From positions 1 to 10,389 of the forward strand of contig CAJVPJ010001342.1 in assembly GCA_910592205.1 (NCBI GenBank): DNA of 10,389 bases, given 5' to 3'. This DNA comes from Paraglomus occultum. Its lineage: Eukaryota > Glomeromycota > Glomeromycetes > Paraglomerales > Paraglomeraceae. This document shows, piece after piece, positions 7,543 through 10,389 of this stretch. Under the pieces are notes generated by a model, which worked only from the letters and a program-made list of their open reading frames with translations, was not told the origin of the DNA and made no database searches. Both the position numbers and the translations under genes were made by a program. The first letter of the stretch is position 1. Each line of letters opens with the position of its first letter.

Positions 7543-7593
7543 AATATATTTTTATGACTGCAACAAATTCTTGAATAACCATAAAACTGACCA

Positions 7594-8991
7594 TTATTCA
7601 ATAAAATTTTGTGGCATTGGACAAGTAATGTCTTTAAATTCATCTCTGACAAATGGACGAATATTGTGATAAAGGTACTCTTGCCTTTTGTAATCCAAAG
7701 GAGGAGGGGTTAGTACTAGAATGGAAAAAAATTTAATTTCTTTGGTAATTTCAGAAACCCTTGTTTTTCTATATCTAGTTTTTAACAAATTAAATTCAGT
7801 AAAAGTACCATTAGCAACCATCTGAGCTTTGACAATTCCAGGATTAGTTGCTTCAAAAAGAAAATGCTGATATTTTTGTAAACCATTCAATTTCTTAAAG
7901 AAAATTCCCAACACGGAATTAAAATCCAAGTACTGAAAGCCTTTTCCGTTGTCATAACACTTAGCTTTGTTTAATCCCACTGTACTTAATTTTTTCACAA
8001 CCTCAACAATATGATTCACACAATCTACTGTTGTCTTTCTATATAATTTCTTAATCAAGCCAAAACTACCATCACACTTGAATTTAGTATGTCCAGGTAT
8101 CATGAAATTTAATTTCAATACTTTCATAATAACCGCAAATTACCAAATAGAGGTAAAATTAAATGGTGGCGTTATTTTTATTCTGTCCTCCCGCATTATC
8201 ACAAGTTATCTTCAGATATTTCTCGCCTTTATTCAATCGCTTAATCCCATCGAATACCATGCTTAGCGTGCCATTAGCACCTTTGCCAATTATTTCGTCT
8301 TCATCGAGAACGTAATTAATTTGTTCGCGTACTGCTTCATCTTGGATACCAAATAAATGCACTTTACGCGGACTGAGATAATAAATCTTACTTACTTGTT
8401 GATCGGAATGAGGCACGTGAACATTTTGCGCTCAATCATAACTGTAATGAGCGGTAGCGTCAACACTACAATAATTAGTTTACCTCTTGTTATATCTACC
8501 AATTTCCTCTGTTGTTTTGCTAATTTCGTATTTTTGTTATAATAGTTTCTCTCTAATTTAGCCTTAATTAAATGTTCTTTGAATTTTTTTAGTAAGTCTT
8601 CTTCTTTACGAGCGTTATACTGTAAACCGTTCCGATAATGTTGGCACGTGTCGCATAAATCCGTTCTTGGACTCATAATTTGAATATAAGGCGTTAGTTG
8701 GTGCCATAACTTGCGAAACGCATCATGCTTTAACAATTTCAACGTACTATCATTTTCGAGACCTGCAATAAAATCACGATAGACTGATTTGTAACTCGTT
8801 TCAGCTGGTAAAAGCGTAAGCAATTGAGTAATTCGGTTAACATTTCTACCAGGACTTGGTAATCCATGAATTTCAGCATAGTTTTCGAGAAAAATTTTCA
8901 CGGCAGCAGCAACGTTTATATCAATGGTTATTTTGGTTTTTCAGCACGGCAATTTTTTTACATTACCATGAACGCGTGGTATTATGCCATT
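7594..8991 (-). pseudogene. DDE/RNase-H-fold transposase-like relic (DUF7869-type)
   Basis: Read on the minus strand, similarity begins near NGIIPRVHGNVKKLP (8991) and ends at PMPQNFIE plus stop (7594-7596). In order: a TGA at 8941-8943; the linker FLENYAEIHGLPSPGRNVNR; a Cys pair (DLCDTCQHYRN); a Lys/Glu-rich helix; then a frameshift near 8462-8468. Next come VDATAHYSYD with a candidate first Asp (8459-8461), a TGA (8432-8434) where Trp is expected, PHSDQQVSKIYYL, and ITCDNAGGQNKNN with a second Asp (8198-8200). A TAA follows, then a +1 shift near 8117, then FMIPGHTKFKCDGSFG with a third acidic candidate (8071-8073). These motifs match, from memory, a protein family repeated in Rhizophagus and animals now called DUF7869. 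At least two frameshifts and three stops make it dead. No terminal repeats were found. Confidence 0.6.
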
Positions 8992-10014
8992 TGTTGCTGC
9001 GCGTCCTCGCCGTACTTCTTTACAAACTTGACGAGCAGACAAGAGTCGCTTTTTTGTTCATTTTTATCTGGTACCACCAAAAATAGCAACTTATTGGGTA
9101 CAATCGGCGTTTATACTCAAAGTTGATGACAGCATTATCTGCATCCTTAAAAAAACGTATATATGGATAGCTGGCATGTCTCGGTTGATCTAAATTATCA
9201 ATGTCTACTGGCTTCAACTCATCATAGTAGTGTCGTAATGATTCTATACCACGTTTCAGAGCACAAAATGCACGTACAACAACGATCATTCCATCAATAT
9301 CAAACTCCGAAGGCAGTAAATGAAAGCTGTGAACAAGGGGATGCATCGTAAACGAATTCATTGACGGAGAGACGTTGACAAAAAAGCTTTTGTTATCTCT
9401 TCCTGAATTCTGTTTAACTACGCCCAAAAACTGCACCCCTATGCCAAGTGTGGCCCCAGCAAAATACACAATAAAAGCCGGATTAAGTCCGTATCGTATG
9501 TCTGGATTGTTCTGCGAACCAACAAACTTCGTATATGATGCACATGCTTGGATATATGCACATCCAGACCCATCTCCAAGTTCGTTTTTCGCCTCCCCGA
9601 GAAGCACGAGATGCTGTACTGAGTCAACGTTATGAGTGATCCCAGCATCAGCTGATTGGATCGTTTGTGGTAAGGGAAGCTTGGTGACCGGGGTGTGAAA
9701 ATACTCGCTTGCCCATGATCGAAACATATTCACCCGTTCATTTTCATTTTCGTAAGAAGCTGACATTAAGAATAACAAATTTTTGATTGAGTCACAGTCT
9801 TCGTCCGTAATTTGAATACTTGAAAGGTCATCAACAAACTCGGCAAAAACAGGATGATACAAAGCAAGCGGAAGATCTGGCAGGTTATTCCCACGGCTGT
9901 TCAGTATCAGGTCGTTGTATTTTGGATCGTTCCATGTAGAATTCTTGCCACGTCAAAGATGAGACGTTTATCAGGTGACGTGCGTTTTGCTTTTTTCGAA
10001 TCATAAAACTCAAG
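8985..10014 (-). pseudogene. Crinkler-type REase-kinase (CR-REase plus protein kinase) gene, broken and 3'-truncated
   Basis: The longest intact stretch runs from 9952 (after TGA 9953-9955) to TAA at 9020-9022. It has NSTWNDPKYNDLIL, a helical region and then the PD-(D/E)xK-like core: D80 of NVDSVQHLVLLGEAKNE, with E90-x-K92 (9593-9595 and 9587-9589, counted from the ATG at 9862), followed by YIQACASYTKF. This is the restriction-endonuclease-like domain of Crinkler-class proteins. Upstream, one frame away, SKKAKRTSPDKRLIFDV (to 10014) looks like the lost N-terminal part. Downstream, after a frameshift near 9080, LFLVVPDKNEQKSD and CLLVKFVKKYGEDAQQQMA look like a kinase N-lobe with its beta-3 Lys, ending at TAA 8982-8984. 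The remaining kinase is absent, replaced by transposase sequence. Such fusions are abundant in Rhizophagus, where host-directed or self-versus-nonself roles have been proposed. No Crinkler header is visible. Confidence 0.6.
9020..9862 (-). CDS. Intact REase-domain reading frame within the broken CR-REase-kinase gene
   Basis: A 280-codon ATG-started frame covering the endonuclease-like domain described in the parent entry. The frame is open a further 30 codons upstream and that part is also family-like (WNDPKYNDLIL), so the ATG at 9860-9862 is probably internal, not the native start. The last 25 or so codons after YKRRLYP are out-of-frame kinase sequence. It is the longest host-type coding segment here and the only one that could still yield a folded domain, if transcribed. 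Confidence 0.5.
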   Translation of the reverse strand: MYHPVFAEFVDDLSSIQITDEDCDSIKNLLFLMSASYENENERVNMFRSWASEYFHTPVTKLPLPQTIQSADAGITHNVDSVQHLVLLGEAKNELGDGSGCAYIQACASYTKFVGSQNNPDIRYGLNPAFIVYFAGATLGIGVQFLGVVKQNSGRDNKSFFVNVSPSMNSFTMHPLVHSFHLLPSEFDIDGMIVVVRAFCALKRGIESLRHYYDELKPVDIDNLDQPRHASYPYIRFFKDADNAVINFEYKRRLYPISCYFWWYQIKMNKKATLVCSSSL

Positions 10015-10017
10015 TCA

Positions 10018-10389
10018 TTCGAGTGATGGGTAGATCGCAAAATTCAAGTCACTTGACCAATTATATATCCCTAGGTGTGATGTGTAGATTGCGTTTGTAT
10101 CGTCATTTCGAAAGCCACCGAGGTATATATTGTGGCTTGACGTATGATTTCTATTTTTCACGTCACTCGAATGGCGATTGTGGCTAATTTTTGTCGTCAC
10201 TCATAATGTATGCTGGTTCGTCGTTGGGTCACATGGGCAAAAAAATATACATCTGACAATGCATCCAATTATATATCGTCATTTGTGGGCCCGATGTAAT
10301 TCTTGATTGACAAGGTTTACGAATAGATATAATATCTTTTAACTCATTTTCGAGATCAGGACATGCTATTGGGTATGATATCAATATCG
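10018..10389. other. Non-coding AT-rich end with a loosely repeated GTCAYTYGA-like word
   Basis: No supportable gene in the last 370 bases. A word of the form GTCA(C/T)T(C/T)GA or close to it recurs in one orientation at 10014, 10048, 10102, 10162, 10196 and 10278. CCAATTATATATC occurs twice (10057-10069 and 10265-10277). The region lies upstream of the broken effector-type gene, so it could be old promoter or eroded repeat DNA. Spacing is irregular and the function unknown. Confidence 0.4.

Noticed and set aside
1-10389. CRISPR array, bacterial operon or phage region
   Set aside because: No regularly spaced repeats, no ribosome-binding-site patterns and no compact co-directional intact genes; the content is eukaryotic mobile and effector-type sequence.

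Overview
The window looks like nuclear DNA of an early-diverging fungus, most likely an arbuscular mycorrhizal (Glomeromycotina, Rhizophagus-type) fungus. The clues are AT-rich flanks littered with broken reading frames, a short coiled-coil fragment of a style common in Rhizophagus proteins, a Crinkler-type restriction-endonuclease-plus-kinase (CR-REase-kinase) remnant, an eroded DDE-type transposase, and a fungal-style two-ORF LINE. The organism call is inference from protein resemblance; no search was run. No bacterial operon, tRNA, rRNA or CRISPR array is visible.

Layout. Positions 1-1493 are low-information host DNA: a 103-residue hypothetical ORF on the minus strand (145-456), an orphan open frame (506-751) and a coiled-coil fragment (949-1215). 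Positions 1775-6700 are a near-complete 4.9-kb non-LTR retrotransposon on the plus strand. It has a 102-bp 5' leader, ORF1 (RRM-like region plus CCHC knuckle), ORF2 (APE endonuclease, reverse transcriptase, C-terminal zinc-binding zf-RVT region; broken by one frameshift in an A5 run) and a 166-bp 3' UTR with AATAAA. It is bounded by a perfect 15-bp direct repeat, read here as the target-site duplication (1760-1774 and 6701-6715).

The main result is that the LINE sits inside a minus-strand gene. From 7542 down to 6701 the minus strand carries a decayed tandem-HIT-domain gene (several frameshifts, TGA codons where Trp is expected). Across the duplication its reading frame resumes at 1759 and runs as a Lys/Glu-rich tail to 1494. 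Upstream of that gene, also on the minus strand, lies a multiply broken DDE-type transposase (about 8991 to 7594). Upstream of that lies a truncated CR-REase-kinase gene (about 10014 to 8985), cut off in the kinase N-lobe exactly where the transposase similarity begins.

The window is therefore a nested graveyard. An effector-type gene was truncated at a transposase junction next to a tandem-HIT gene, and a much younger LINE was later inserted into the HIT gene. The LINE ORFs would act together (ORF1 as RNA-binding partner, ORF2 as nuclease and polymerase for target-primed reverse transcription). None of the minus-strand genes looks able to make a full protein. Positions 10018-10389 hold no gene but contain a loosely repeated GTCAYTYGA-like word.
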